Part shown: piece after piece, positions 46,673 to 59,101 of the stretch
Layout: the number at the start of each line of letters is the position of its first letter
Numbering within the stretch: position 1 is the stretch's first letter
NCBI GenBank assembly: GCA_963853835.1
Contig: OY970823.1
Location: 66,845,845 to 66,909,844 of the forward strand
Length of the DNA stretch: 64,000 nucleotides
Direction of reading: 5' to 3'
Source of the DNA: Calendula officinalis
Taxonomy: Eukaryota > Streptophyta > Magnoliopsida > Asterales > Asteraceae
Program-made: the position numbers and the translations under genes
The notes under the pieces: generated by a model
Database searches by the model: none
Seen by the model: the letters and a program-made list of their open reading frames with translations, nothing else
What the model was told of the DNA's origin: nothing

Positions 46673-48820
46673 ATGGAAAAAGTGTATAAAAGGAGCAATT
46701 TAAAGCTTATGAACCGAAATCTGAGCAAGAAAGGCGCTATTGAGAGAAGATCATCGAGTAAAAACCCGAGATTTGATGGCCTTTTAACAAGAAATGGAGG
46801 AGCGAGTCCATTAAAGTCGCAAAGAATTAGCACACGTAGAAGCAAGAGGCTTGAGACCCGCAACACGGACAAAATACAAAAAAGTGCCACAATTCTATCG
46901 TGGCTCATCGATTCCCAAATAGTGCCCGAAAGGGCAACCATCTACTACACCGGTGCAACCCACCAAGCCGGTTTCAAGAAAGGAACACTAGAAAGAAATG
47001 GGATTTTTTGTACTTGTTGCCGGTGTGTTTTCACTATTAGAGATTTCCAAGTGCACACGGATGGCAAAGTTTGTGACGATCCCTACGATGCGATTGGAGT
47101 TGATGGGATTCGAGGCGACGGTAGCATTACTCCCCTTTCACAATGTATGCAATTAGCTTTGCAAAATCGAGATGAACCCGAACATTATGGGATCAAACGT
47201 GTTAAGACAAAAGGATTTGATGGCGATAATTATGATGATGTTTGTATTTTATGTGCCGATGGCGGGAATTTGATTTGTTGCGAGCAATGTAATTCGACAT
47301 TTCATGTCAAATGCTTAGGCATGAAGGTAAATAACTAGCATTTATTTTGTTATTTCTTCAATCTGGAATCAGTCTCTCTACCTACGGATAGAAGTATGAT
47401 TATTTACATCTTAACCCCTCTACTCATTTAAATGGATTTGGTATTATTGTTGTTATTTTGTTGTTCACATATATTTGCAATACTCTAATGTGTAGGTGGT
47501 GCCCGATGAGCCATATTATTGTACTTATTGTGCTTGTAAGTTATGTGGGATGCCTATTACCAAAATGGATTCTTGTCTCACTTGCTCTTTATGTGAAAAA
47601 CAATGTATGAACATTAATTTCATTTTATCTTAATTATAATATATGTCGTGTATATCTTTATTAAACGTATGAGAGTTAATTGTTGTCACGAATACAGACC
47701 ACATAGAGTGCTCAAACGAGTCATTAACAATCGACGTTAATTGCTTCCCGCGAGCATTTTGTGATAAAAGTTGTCGAATGATTCATGAAAAGTTGGAAAG
47801 AAACATTGGTGTGAAACGAGAGCTTAAAGACGGGTTATCTTGCACTTTGTTGCACAGATTCGATAAGGAATATGGTTCTTTTGAGGTAGGTGCATCTAAA
47901 AGACTCGAGTGTTATAGCAAGCTTGCGGTCGCATTTAGAGTATTGACGGCTTGTTTCGAGCCTATAAAAGACCGACACACGAGGATCAACATGATTCAAA
48001 ACGTAGTGTACAATTGTGGGTGAGTGATGAATCAATAAAACCAAACTTGTAACAGAATTTTAGAACTTGACCATAATTTTGGTCAACATTTGTGTAGGTC
48101 ACATTATCGACGAATAAATTTCAGCGGATTTTTCACTTCGGTACTTGAAAAGGGTGATGAAATCATTGCAGTGGCATCAATCAGGTAAATTTTTATGGAC
48201 AAACTGGTAAAACGTGCTGAACTTTTTAAACCTTCCCATTTGAGATAGTACAACTTTTTTCCTGTAAATTAGAGGTATTTAAGTTTTTTTATGACCAAAA
48301 TATTGAAAAATCTTCTTACCCTTTTTAATATGGACAATCTTCTTACCCGTTTTAAAATGTTTCATTTAGGTCATTTAAATTTTACTTTCAGTCTATAATA
48401 ATAACAAAATTTAAAAGTGTTTCAGTCATGTGAAATTTACCTAATATAATAGATTATCTGGTAACCTATTATATATAGGTAGGGATGTGTTCGGTTCCGG
48501 AACCGGACCGAACCGGACCGGAACCGGTAAACCCGGTAATCGAAAAAAGGAAATTTCAAGGACCGAGAACCGGACCGGTTAAACCGGTTCCGGGCCCGGT
48601 CCGGTTCCGGTTCGGTTCGGTCTTCAAGCGGGTTTAGAACCGGTAAACCCGGTTTTTGTGTTTGCCATCCGATTATACATTTTCGGTACATATTTTCATC
48701 TTATAGTATATAACTTAGATATTTTAGCGTACTTTTGATAAAAGTATGATGTTTGCGGGGGTTCACGGGCTGCTTCAAGTAAAATATGTTTCTATTAAAA
48801 CCCTATATACCTATTATTTC

Positions 48821-48879
<59 letters not shown>

Positions 48880-50421
48880 ACTCGTAAGTCTATATACCTA
48901 TTTAAATGCCGGTTCCAAACCCGAAAAAACCGGAACCGAACCGGGACCGGAACCGGTAAACCCGGTTTGTTAATTTTTATCAAATCTAAGAACTGGGAAC
49001 CGGACCGGTTAAGCCGGTTCCGGTTCGGTCCCGGTTCGGTTCCGGTTTTCCGGTTTTTATACACAACCCTATATATAGGTTACCAGGTAATGCTACCCAA
49101 ATTTATACTATATAAAAATCCATTAATAATCCAGAAAAAGCATTTAAACGAAAATATGATACACTTCAAAACAGAAATATATTGCATTTCATTAAAAACG
49201 AAGTTTATTGCATTTCAAACCGAAAAGTTTATAATGCTTATTTTGGATTATCAATGAATTTTTATACTTCGTATATAAATTTGGGTAAGGTTTCCATGGT
49301 AATTTTACTGAAACACTTTTAAAATTTAGTTATTATTATTAAGTGAAAATAAAGTTTGAATTAACTAAATAGAACACTCTGGAAAGTTTATTACTCGTAC
49401 TATTTTATGAAATTAACCATTTTTAAAAACTTAATGACTCTAATTGTGAAAAAAATAGTACCTAAAGCGGAAAATATTTCAAAATGATTAGCACAATTTT
49501 ATGTAATTTGGCCTATGTTTATAAATAATTCTTAATAATTCATATGTTTTTGTTGTCTTGAAATGTATTGATTTGTGTTTAGGATTCATGGAACTAATCT
49601 AGCAGAGATACCGTTTATAGCAACGGCTGAACAACATAGAAACAAAGGAATGTGTGGAAAATTGTTGACCGGAATCGAATCAGTAAGTCTTGCATTTAGG
49701 TGACCATACTTTTTTTTTTTGCGGTTTCTTGATACCAATTTCAAAATTTGTGACGGTTTGCCTATATCATACGATAAATATGTGTAGGATCTTCGAGATT
49801 TTGGAATTAGAACTATGGTCATCCCTTCGTCTTCCGAGACAATTAGGGTTTGGAATGAGAAATATGGTTTTAATCTTTTGAAGGATGATACAAAGAGAGA
49901 AATAATGAAACTAAACACACTTATGTTTCATGATTGTTTAAGAATGCAGAAGACTGTATCAGGTTATCTCTTTACCCCTACATAAAAATAAAAATGTTAG
50001 ATTTGAGACAAACAAGTTTTGGGTCGGTTTTAGGTCGACTCGAATGACCCATTTATTATACGGGTTAGGTTCAGGTTGATAGTCATCTAAATAAGTCGAT
50101 CCGCCAAACTGATTAATTACTAAAACATGTTTAAAGATAGATATATTTATCCTTTAGTAGTTAATGTGTATCACTTTATTTTATGTAAGACATTTCAAGT
50201 TACCCAACAAGCTAGATTTATTGTAAATGACATGTTAACCTTCATTCTTTCATACAATAACACGTTATTTACAACAAACACATCCAATCCTGCTACGTAC
50301 AGGTATAGGTAGTTAAATATGGATTCACGTATAACAAATTAATTAGTTTCTTCTTGCAGGAAAAATCGATTTAAACGATGAACCACCTTATGAGTACTAC
50401 AAGATCGCCGGAAGATATTAG
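46673..50421 (+). CDS. IDM1-like PHD finger / GNAT acetyltransferase, compact form
   Basis: Seven exons: 46673-47326, 47496-47604, 47698-48019, 48098-48184, 49583-49682, 49788-49962 and 50360-50421. They give 502 residues. The N terminus is very basic (KRSNLKLMNRNLSKK, RRSKRL). Residues about 85-125 form the TPL-binding-like domain (ATIYYTGATHQAGFKKGTLE, IFCTCCRCVF). A PHD zinc finger (VCILCADGGNLICCEQC onward) continues into exon 2. A second Cys-rich part precedes a GNAT acetyltransferase region (EIIAVASIRIHGTNLAEIPF, then HRNKGMCGKLL, the acetyl-CoA-binding loop). Family members such as IDM1 bind histone tails and acetylate H3 to oppose DNA methylation. This protein is much shorter than IDM1 (over 1100 residues), mainly at the N terminus. 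Intron 4 is enlarged by nested transposons. Confidence 0.85.
48480..49071. mobile_element. hAT-type MITE nested in the foldback element
   Basis: Termini TAGGGATGTGT and ACACAACCCTA are inverted and flanked by perfect 8-bp duplications TATATAGG (48472-48479 and 49072-49079), the size made by hAT transposases. The inside has two blocks of accggaaccgg/ccggttcc repeats separated by a (TA)n microsatellite. The accidental open frames through it are not genes. Confidence 0.88.
48823..48874. repeat. (TA)n microsatellite
   Basis: About 26 AT dinucleotides without interruption, inside the nested hAT MITE. Confidence 0.9.
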
Positions 50422-51294
50422 TTTGACATTCTATATTATTCGAGCTGAGATTTTTATTTGGTACATGTAAACCAAGAAAATTATGCATTTTATACTTAGT
50501 TTTGGTAATTGTGTTTATGAGTTAGTTAAGCTATATGCATATAGTTTGCCTATTTAACAGAATTCTATTCAACTTCAAGTCAACATATTGGGGATTAGTA
50601 TTGCTAATGATTTAGTAGAACTCTGATCTTCGAGTGTCCTCATTTGTACACCACCTTCAATGTATATTTTTGTGAGGATATGTTAAGTTACGGTCACTTA
50701 ACATGAAAAATAAACTTGTGTTTTCGGACCGTCGATGAAAAACCTTTCAGAAATACATTAGTGAAACTTTTGAAACTAAAAACCATTAATAAAATTTGTT
50801 ATAAATATAAAGGACCATCCGTGTAATTTACTCGGGAGAAAATAAGAATGGAAAGACAAATTGACCAAACTATTCCCACGTGAATCACACGTGATGTCAC
50901 TTAACATGAAAAAGAAAAACAACCGTTTTCATAAAAAAACTATTAGTAAAAAACCTTTCAAAAATAGAGATCATCAATGTGATTTTGAAACTAAAACATT
51001 TTTTCGTAAAATTTGTTAAAACCTAAACACTATCAAAATAATTTTCTATGTTTTTTTTCCTAGCGAAAGTACACACAACATTCGCTGAACCCCACCACAG
51101 TTTAACAAACCTCCGCTTTCACGATTAGGTTTTACGCCATACTTCTCAGTTACATTACATGCCGCTTTGGTAGGTTTTTTCTCACCAAATTCACACACAC
51201 AAACACACAGTTCCTCTGTAACGTCTTATCGAATCGATTAATCCCACAATTCATCAAAACGTTTAATATTTTTGTGTTTCTCAGTTAGAAAAAA
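50422..51294. other. Intergenic / upstream of the RGG gene
   Basis: Two eroded copies of a roughly 140-bp unit start at about 50694 and 50894 (gtcacttaacatgaaaaa...aaaaacctttca). The first ends in rggaccatccgtgtaattta-like sequence similar to the MULE terminus at 5836. A CACACA tract lies in the probable leader (about 51195-51210). Confidence 0.45.
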
Positions 51295-53516
51295 ATGGTA
51301 TCAACGAACCCTTTTGATCTTTTGGTCGATGATGATAACGATGATCCCACGCAACTCGTAGCCAAGCTTCCGGTGGCTGTAGCACCCACCAAAAAATCAC
51401 CGACGGGTGGTTTGGCTGCTAAGCCGGCAGCTAAGCTTCCTTCCAAGCCGCTTCCTCCTGCACAAGCCGGTACATTAATGTTTTCGATTCTATTCAATAT
51501 AGTCGAATGCGATGCAAATTAGGTCACTGAAATTTGTAATAATCAGATTTATTAATCAATAATGTATTTCTATTCGTATTTATAAATTCGACATTTTATT
51601 TACATTCTCCAATGTAGCGATATATATATACGAGTATATTTCAAATCGAACAATTGATGTTTGAGTATGACCTAATTAGCATTAAGATCAACTCAAAGCA
51701 TATTTCGAAATCGTTGAATTCTCCAAGCATTTTTGTTAACTAATCGAATTTCGAATGATAATAACATGAATTAGAGATAAATCATAATTCATTTTCATGT
51801 TGATTTCATATTTAAGCATCTATTAAAGTGAGCATAAATATTGATTTGACTTACAGTGCAAGAGGCAAAGCACGATGGTCAACGTGGCGGAGGGCGATTT
51901 GGCGGACGTGGGACTGGGAGAGGCGGTCGTGGTGGTCGAGGTTTTAATCGCGATTCTTTTGATAATGAGAATTCGTATGGAAATAACAATGGGTTTTCTG
52001 GTGGTTACAAATCTTTGGAGAATGGAGATTCTGAAAGAAATGGGGCCCGCGGTGGCAGGCGGGGTGGTTATAGTAATGGTGATGGTGTTGAAGGTGAACG
52101 CCCTAGGAGGGTGTTTGAGCGCCGTAGTGGAACCGGTCGTGGGTTAGTATTTTTGTATAATTTTAAACTTAAATAATGCCTAATTATTTAATTTCGGTTG
52201 TGAGTTAATTAATATTTTTTTGGTACAGAACTGAGTATAATCGTGAAGGTGCAGGCCGTGGCAACTGGGGAACTGCTGCTGATGAGGTTGCCCCGTAAGT
52301 AAGCCATTTTATTTCTGTTTTTACCTCTTTTTTTGAATTAAATTTACATTTAGCTTCAAATAATTTAAATAAAAAAGAAAATGTATTCCTTTATTTGTAG
52401 TGAGACTGAAGAAGCTGTTACTGAAACTGAAAAGATCGTTGAGTCAGACAAAAAGGAAGATGCAGCTGACACCAACAAGGAGAACACTGCTGATGTGGCA
52501 GAGGAGAAGGTGAGTGAATTACTTATATACCCTTGGTTACCCTAATTTGAGTTTTTGGGCTCATGGTTTAATTGTATGTCCACATGGCAGGAAATGACCC
52601 TTGAGGAGTATGAGAAGGTTCTAGAAGAAAAGAGGAAAGCTTTGACATCTCTGAAGACTGAGGAACGAAAGGTCGGGTTAGACAAAGATTTTGCAAAAAT
52701 GCAGCTGCTTTCAAGCAAAAAGAGTGAAGAAGACATTTTTGTTAAACTGGTAATGATTTCGGTAAACTACTGTTTTTGTATGTGATGTTGATATGTTTGT
52801 TTTATATGTATTTTAATTTCTTTTACGAACAGGGTTCTGAGAAGGACAAACGGAAAGAGGCTGCTGACAAGGAAGAAAAGGTGAAGAAGGTGAGTATTTA
52901 AATGACTTTATAATTTTTATCCTTAACTTTAGTTTAGTTGTTAAAAAAGTCACTGTCACCTAGTTAATACTTCTACAAACCATTTTAACCCCTAAACTTT
53001 TTGTATAATATTTTTTTATACCAACTATTCATAAAATAACTTTTTATACCAATTTTCTATAACAATATTAAATAATACGGAGTAATATAATAGTATTATT
53101 AGGTTAAAAGATAGGTAAAATACTGAGAAAAAGCTCGAGGGTTGCTTAATTAATAAAATACATTTAACCGTAAGAAAAATTACACCTCAACATAAAATGG
53201 TCATTTAGTTATGGGTTAAAGTTTAGCCACCAAGTGAACCAACACATAGGATAAAAGCGTTGTCCAAAAGGTTTAATGGTCAAAATGCGAAATCATTATA
53301 ACTGTGGTTTTGCATATATAATTTTGACAGTCTGTTAGCATCGAGGAGTTTTTGAAACCAGCTGAGGGAGAAAGGTATAACAATCCAAGTGGACGTGGTA
53401 GGGGTCGTGGTCGTGGGTTTAGAGGAGGTTTTGGTGGTGGAAACAGAATGAGCAATGCGGTTGCTGCTCCCTCTATTGAAGATGTTGCTCAGTTTCCATC
53501 TTTGAGCGTTAAGTGA
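51295..53516 (+). CDS. RGG-repeat nuclear RNA-binding protein (HABP4/PAI-RBP1 family)
   Basis: Seven exons: 51295-51469, 51857-52142, 52229-52294, 52401-52509, 52591-52749, 52833-52889 and 53331-53516. They give 345 residues. The N terminus MVSTNPFDLLVDDDNDDPTQ is the conserved Stm1-like start. Residues about 60-155 are RGG/RG-rich (GGRFGGRGTGRGGRGGRGF). TEYNREGAGRGNWGT marks the hyaluronan/mRNA-binding domain. An acidic linker and a Lys/Glu-rich helical stretch (EMTLEEYEKVLEEKRKALTS) follow. The C terminus has a second RG block (SGRGRGRGRGFRGGFGGG) and ends in FPSLSVK. Arabidopsis RGGA/RGGC-type proteins bind mRNA and affect stress responses. All introns are GT-AG. It is intact. Confidence 0.92.
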
Positions 53517-53718
53517 GCTTTTCTTTTTTGTTCTCGATGAATCGTTTAGGGTTTAATGGTTATTGTTAGTAATCTTGAAATTACTTTTCGGTATTTGAGA
53601 CTTTAGTGGTGGTCTTGTGAGAGTTCAAATCGTTAATGGCTTCTTTTTGACTTATGACTCACGCGGTCACTACGTTTTTGCTTAGCCCTTGGGTTACATA
53701 CATTTTTCTTTTTAATTA

Positions 53719-53961
53719 CTTCCAATTTAAAATGAGGGATAAAATTTAATGGACCTTAACTATCTCTTTTAATATAACAAAATGACCATTTTATCTTTAT
53801 TTTTTACTTTTAAAAATTATTATCACCACTTTATTTAAGGTGAGACCGTGCGAGGATCATCTTCTACTGACTATGTAATTTATTCTAATTTAACTTATTA
53901 TAATGTTTGCCTCAAAATCTATAAAATCAAAAATATATCACTTAATTTGAATCGGAGGAGT
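53719..53961. mobile_element. Stowaway-like MITE, degenerate
   Basis: The left end CTTCCAATTTAAAATGAGG, preceded by TA, and the right end TTTGAATCGGAGGAG are eroded inverted repeats. Same family as 483-795. It lies about 200 bp past the RGG gene stop. Confidence 0.65.
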
Positions 53962-54325
53962 TATGATTTTAGTCTTCTTAGATGAGTGTAATTGTTTTGG
54001 CTCTTGAAAGATGTCGGTTTTGTTTTGTCATCGACAATCCAAATATTGAGGATTGGTATGACAACTCAAGTAATAGATCTAAAAGTATCATGTTGATGTT
54101 AATATGCAAAAACAACAATCTTTTTTTCAAGAATTAAACATGATAATTAAAGCCACAATCACATAAAAACACGCAAAACAGAAGATAAACCGCACATTCA
54201 TCAAGTTAACACGATTAATATTGTTACGATAAAAGGCAAAACAGTACTTTGTACAAAAGGTTTGAGTTTTTGCATCGAAAAAAATGAAAGTTTTCAACAA
54301 AGGGATAATGATAAGAATCAATTGT

Positions 54326-56203
54326 TCAAGAAGAACAGCAACCTGACGTCTGGTTGACCGGTTGACCTTTGATTTGAACAGTTGGAGGTCGAGCATTGTT
54401 CATTGCCGGCTGGCTTGCCATCCTGTATATATATATATATACCCCACACATAACAAATTAGTACTAATCATATGTCACTTTAACAATTAATACATTTCAT
54501 ATAAAAAATGACCTGTTTTTAATTTCAGCAGTCATAGCCATAAACGCCTCTTCTACGTTGGTGGAACTTTTAGCACTTGTTTCTAGGAACGGAATCCCAA
54601 TTTCATCAGCAAACGCCTGCACAAATATCAAAATGAGTATTGCAATTTTCGTTGGGAAAATGTACAACAAATTTGAATAATATTACCTTTCCTGTTTCAT
54701 AGGACACAACTTTCTGAGATGTAAGATCACATTTGTTTCCAACAAGAAGCTTGTTTACATTTTCACTAGCGTAACGATCAATTTCACTCAACCATTGCTT
54801 CACATTGTTAAAACTTTCTTGATCTGTCACATCATAAACAACCTGATTCACAAAAAAAAAACATATACTTTTTATCCCTCAATTAAAAAATATAATTATA
54901 AAAATATGAGATGATGAATTATGTACAATAATGCCATGAGCTCCACGATAGTAGCTGCTAGTGATTGTCCTGAAACGTTCTTGTCCAGCTGTATCCCACT
55001 GTATACACAACAACAGTGACATTAAACATAATGTAGCATTAAACGATACAAGTTTCAAGAATAATTAGCACAAAATAAAGCTTACAATTTGAAGCTTGAT
55101 TGTTTTGCCATCCTGTTCCACAGTACGGATTTTCTACAAAATCGACAATAATTGATAAAAAAAAAAGAAAAAAAAAGATGCTTCTATCAAAGAGTAATTA
55201 TATCAAATTGAAAGCTTAATCAAGAATTACTTACAAAGTCCACACCAATGGTGCTAATGTAACTTTCTAAGTATGAATCATCCTGCAGTAGAAAAATATA
55301 GTTATATAAATATACCGATCTATGTGTTATGAGCATGTTTGTTTGAAGTCGTTTCATGTTCAAAAATATAAAAAGCAGACTGATAGACTGTCTGAGAAAA
55401 GAAACGAGAAGAACTCACAGCAAAACGCAATAAGAGACACGATTTTCCAACTCCTGAATCTCCTATGAGTAATAGCTTGAACAGATAGTCGCTGAAAAAG
55501 AAAGGAATTAAAATTTAAAAACATGAAAATTAGACTAGTATTTAGAAGTTAGTTGACAAGACAATTGTAACACACTAACACATAAATATATATGTAGTCA
55601 ATGTTCCATGAGGATATGGAAAATGCCAGCTCTAAGTCTATAACTATCATCAATTTTACATTTTGAATTTTGATGAGAATTTGTAAAGTTCAAAACTCCA
55701 TACATCGGCTAAAAGTGTTTTTTTCCCCCTTCTAAATAAAGGTCGATAAAGGGACTTAAAATGACAACATCCAGGCCTCAATTTTAACATGGTTCATTAA
55801 CAAGTCCAAATCATTATCCGTAATTAAACAATAACACTCCAGAAAAAAAATCAGAATAAAGCAGATTAAGCTTCCTTGAAATATGTAATTAGCTATAACT
55901 AATAACAAATCCAAAATCCAAAGGACCACGTCCTATTGAGCGAACTCAATCATCAGATCGTACGGAAATTGACTAAATTTGATCTAATAAAACCCTGAAC
56001 TAAGATAACAATAGAACCCTAAGTATCATCTAGAAATTTGACAAGTAAAGAGATAATCGGATCAAAATTAAGTATCTTAAATAGTCAACAAACATAGATC
56101 TAGCAAATTCGTATCATATACAAATCGAAAACACGAAAACTGAGTTAACAATCAAAGTCATCTGCGGTTTGACTAGAAGAAGAACATACTATTCAGGATT
56201 CAT
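54326..56203 (-). CDS. RABD2/RAB1-type small GTPase
   Basis: Eight minus-strand exons: 56190-56203, 55419-55491, 55235-55282, 55086-55133, 54927-54998, 54687-54842, 54513-54616 and 54326-54422. They join to exactly 203 residues, the usual plant RAB1 length. The first exon is only 14 nt (M-N-P-E-Y). GTP-binding motifs are complete: GDSGVGKS (P-loop), TIGVDF effector region, [16 protein letters not shown] and ETSAKS. The C terminus ends GCCSS, a dual-cysteine geranylgeranylation site. RAB1 proteins direct ER-to-Golgi vesicle transport at membranes. Intron 1 is the longest (about 700 bp), in or near the leader, as is common for housekeeping plant genes. It is intact. A long T-rich tract lies beyond the 3' end. 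Confidence 0.95.
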
Positions 56204-56480
56204 GTCCGTGTATTGAGTTGAGATCGACTAAATCAAAGATACGCGGAGAGATTTCAGAAACTATCCAGCCGGCTGGAGAGAAATCGGAATCTTCGCCGGA
56301 GATAGAGGTTATAAAGAAACTGATTTAGTTGGATATTTGTGAGAGATGGCTGTAATGTTGGAGTCTTGAGAATGTAGGTAAGGTGGGGTGACGTATTGAA
56401 TAGGAACAAATTTTGACACGTGTTTTTTGCATTTATATGCTTTACCTTTTTTTTTCTTTTTCTTCATGTATATGCTTTAC

Positions 56481-56656
56481 TAGAAATGATATTTAGTCCT
56501 ATTATTTAAACTTACTCATAGATCTATCTATTTGATAGGATGACATGTGTATTTCAGTAATTTTATCTTTTAATATTATCCCTTGATTTTGACACGTGTT
56601 TTCATCTAATAAAGTCTATGAGTAAGTCTAAATGGTAGACCTAAATACCATTACTC
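56481..56656. mobile_element. Small TIR MITE
   Basis: The left part tagaaatgatatttagtcct...aacttactcatagat is mirrored by ctatgagtaagtct...ggtagacctaaatac at the right, arms of about 45 nt. CTTTAC is repeated on both sides (56475-56480 and 56656-56661). It lies about 280 bp upstream of the RAB start codon. Confidence 0.65.
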
Positions 56657-56765
56657 TTTACCTAAATGCCCTTATCTTTACAATATCATTATTGTTTACT
56701 TTTTTAACAACAAAAAGGAGATTAAATATAAATGATCTCATGAATGAATAAAAAAGTGGGATTTT

Positions 56766-56961
56766 CTAATTCATGCCTTTAGGGCATGAGATATAAGGCA
56801 ATTAATGAACTACATATTTCTTATATAAGTGAAATTGAATTCAATGAATCTCATAAATTGATAAAAAAAAAATAAAGTTCATTAATAATTATTTATACGT
56901 TTTTTGGAATGTTTAAGATTATTAAATATCTTTTAACTCATGCCTTTAAGGCATGAGTTAG
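56766..56961. mobile_element. Putative MITE whose termini are themselves hairpins
   Basis: The left end CTAATTCATGCCTTTAGGGC folds as TCATGCC/GGCATGA (56771-56789). The right end folds as AACTCATGCC/GGCATGAGTT (56935-56959) and reads inverted to the left one. No target duplication is evident. Confidence 0.5.
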
Positions 56962-57107
56962 CCAAACCCTAAAAAAAAAAATGTTCATCTAGGGGTGTTT
57001 GAGATTATTTTTGGTTTGCTACGTGGAAGGTTAGAAACCTAATTGAAACAATTACGTTATGGCAATGGTAATGTCGCCTATATCACGATCAAATTATGTC
57101 ACCTTAA

Positions 57108-57452
57108 TAGGTGCACATCAAAATCGGATTCCGATCTAGACTGGCTCAGTTTAGGACCAGATCGTAAACGTATTGAGGCATACCGAATTATATCGGATTA
57201 GAAATTACATGATTGGGTTCGATTTGAGTATCATTGGGAAAACTGGTTTAAAAACAGATTTGGGGAACATAAATCAATCGCATTCGGGTATTTATACGTG
57301 ATTTTGGGGTGAAAAATGTACAAAAAACAGATCCAGTCCGGCTTCGATCCGGTTTCTGTCGATTTCTAAGTTTTCGATTTGAATACGGTTTTAATCCGAT
57401 TTGGTTTTAAAGCCCGTTCGGATTCTTTAATCCGACTTTTGGATGTCTACCT
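57108..57452. mobile_element. hAT-MITE-like fold-back repeat
   Basis: Termini AGGTGCACATCAAAATCGG and (inverted) AGGTAGACATCCAAAAGTCGG enclose blocks of ccgatttg/caaatcgg-like sequence. Same general style as 35272 and 48480. Confidence 0.5.
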
Positions 57453-57904
57453 CGAGAGAGTCAATTACAAACGAGAATCACTTTTAACTAAAAAGATGTA
57501 GGCCATAGATATTTTTTAAGTGGTTGAACAAAGACAAATTGTTTGATTTATGCATTATTGTGTGTATTCCAACCAGATTGATATTCATTAGTTTTGATCG
57601 AGTAAGCAAACTGTACCAAGGTAATCTATACACAGTTTTATAAACATTATTTCATATTATATATTTTCATCATAATTAGTTACAAGTAATTTTTAACTTT
57701 CAACTTTGGTTATGGGCTGGTTTTAATAGGCCATTTTAACCGAACTCACTATTTGAACATGTTATTTTGTTGACGAGTCCAGTTACAAACCGTACTGGGC
57801 AAAACTCTGTTCGGCCCATTCAGAAAATATGTTAAAGGTATTTCCAAAATGTTTTTCTTTTCGTTGCAGTATTATTACAAATCATATTCGAATGATATCC
57901 AATC

Positions 57905-58175
57905 CAAGGCTGAGTAATTGGGCCAAAAAACCGGACTGAAACCAAACCAAATAAAAATAGGTATCGGTTTTGAAAATTCATCGTTTTCGGTATCGAATCT
58001 ATCAGTCTCGGTTCGATCTTCGGAAAATGGTTAACATTTGGCCTAAAAAACCCGACCCAAACCGAACCAAAACCGAACCAAAACCAATAACATGTGATCG
58101 GTTCGCTTTCGGTTTTGAAAATTCATCGATTTTGGTTTCGGTTCGGTTCGGTTTTTGGACCGAGCTTACCCGAAC
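57905..58175. repeat. ACCGAACCG-rich dispersed repeat
   Basis: Inverted blocks of ccaaaccgaacc and ggttcggttcgg are close to those at 35272-35612 but in opposite order. The termini are eroded. The open frame through it is an artefact of composition. Confidence 0.5.
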
Positions 58176-59100
58176 CTAATCCTTCTAAATAATAGGTAAG
58201 ATTTAGAAAGTCATACATCTACATCTACCTAAACTTTATAATATAAGTTTTAGTAATACATAATTGAATATACATACAACTTCTAATAAATACTCGACAA
58301 AATTGCCTTGTTGCTAAGGTCGTGCATCGTCCCTCATTTCGACAATGTTGCCTAGCGAAGTTGTCCGCCTTGCCAACATCGCATGTCGTGCCCCATCTTG
58401 GCTACGTTGCCTAGTTAAGAGGCCCCACAGCCTGCCAACTAGCATCGCGACACTGATTAGTGTCCTAGGCTAATAAAAAAAGTATATTGGTATTATACAA
58501 TTATTTTATGTTTAAAATAGTTGTCTTGTTTTTTTAACAACAAAATACACATTCTAGATTACTATTAAATTAACATCATATTGTCAACAGTGGGGCTGTA
58601 ACATATGACCGGAGGTTAATAAGGAACATTTCCTGACATGTTATACTGTTAAATTACAAACCTTATGATGGTTGTCTTAGCAAAGATGCAATGATATAAT
58701 GAATTAGGCATATTTTTATTTCATAATCATAACCACATAAAAGCAATGTTAGCAAAATTCATCTTTTAATTATTAAGTATTGAACCCATGTTCTTTTGGA
58801 TGTTACGCACTTATGCCTCTTTACTATCCGATCATTAATTCCTTTAAACTTTATTACATATAATGTGAGTTTTGTTAATTACAATATGTTTGTAAATGTA
58901 TAGAAAATTGTATATTAATAATATATGAAGAAGTAATTCTTAAAATTCAAAAATTCGATATAAATTGATGTATAAATTTATGATACATGTACTAATATTT
59001 TAATGATAATCCTTAGGACTGTCGTTATCATTTATATTGCAGAAAAATGATTAATACATTTTATATTTAAACCCCATAATCACTGGTAGATAAATTACGT
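58176..59100. other. Intergenic, with a GC-richer patch
   Basis: The patch at about 58315-58455 has two imperfect copies of a unit running gtcgtgc...cgttgcctag. Its origin is unknown. The rest is AT-rich without features. Confidence 0.35.
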
Positions 59101-59101
59101 A

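Larger units (their letters stand above)
48340..49400. mobile_element. Large inverted-repeat (foldback) element in intron 4 of the IDM1-like gene
   Basis: The left arm, around 48372-48455 (including AAAAGTGTTTCAGT at 48413-48426), is mirrored by the right arm, around 49290-49375 (ACTGAAACACTTTT at 49307-49320). Arms match loosely over about 100 nt or more. Outer limits are approximate and no target duplication was found. A hAT-type MITE is inserted within it. Confidence 0.55.
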
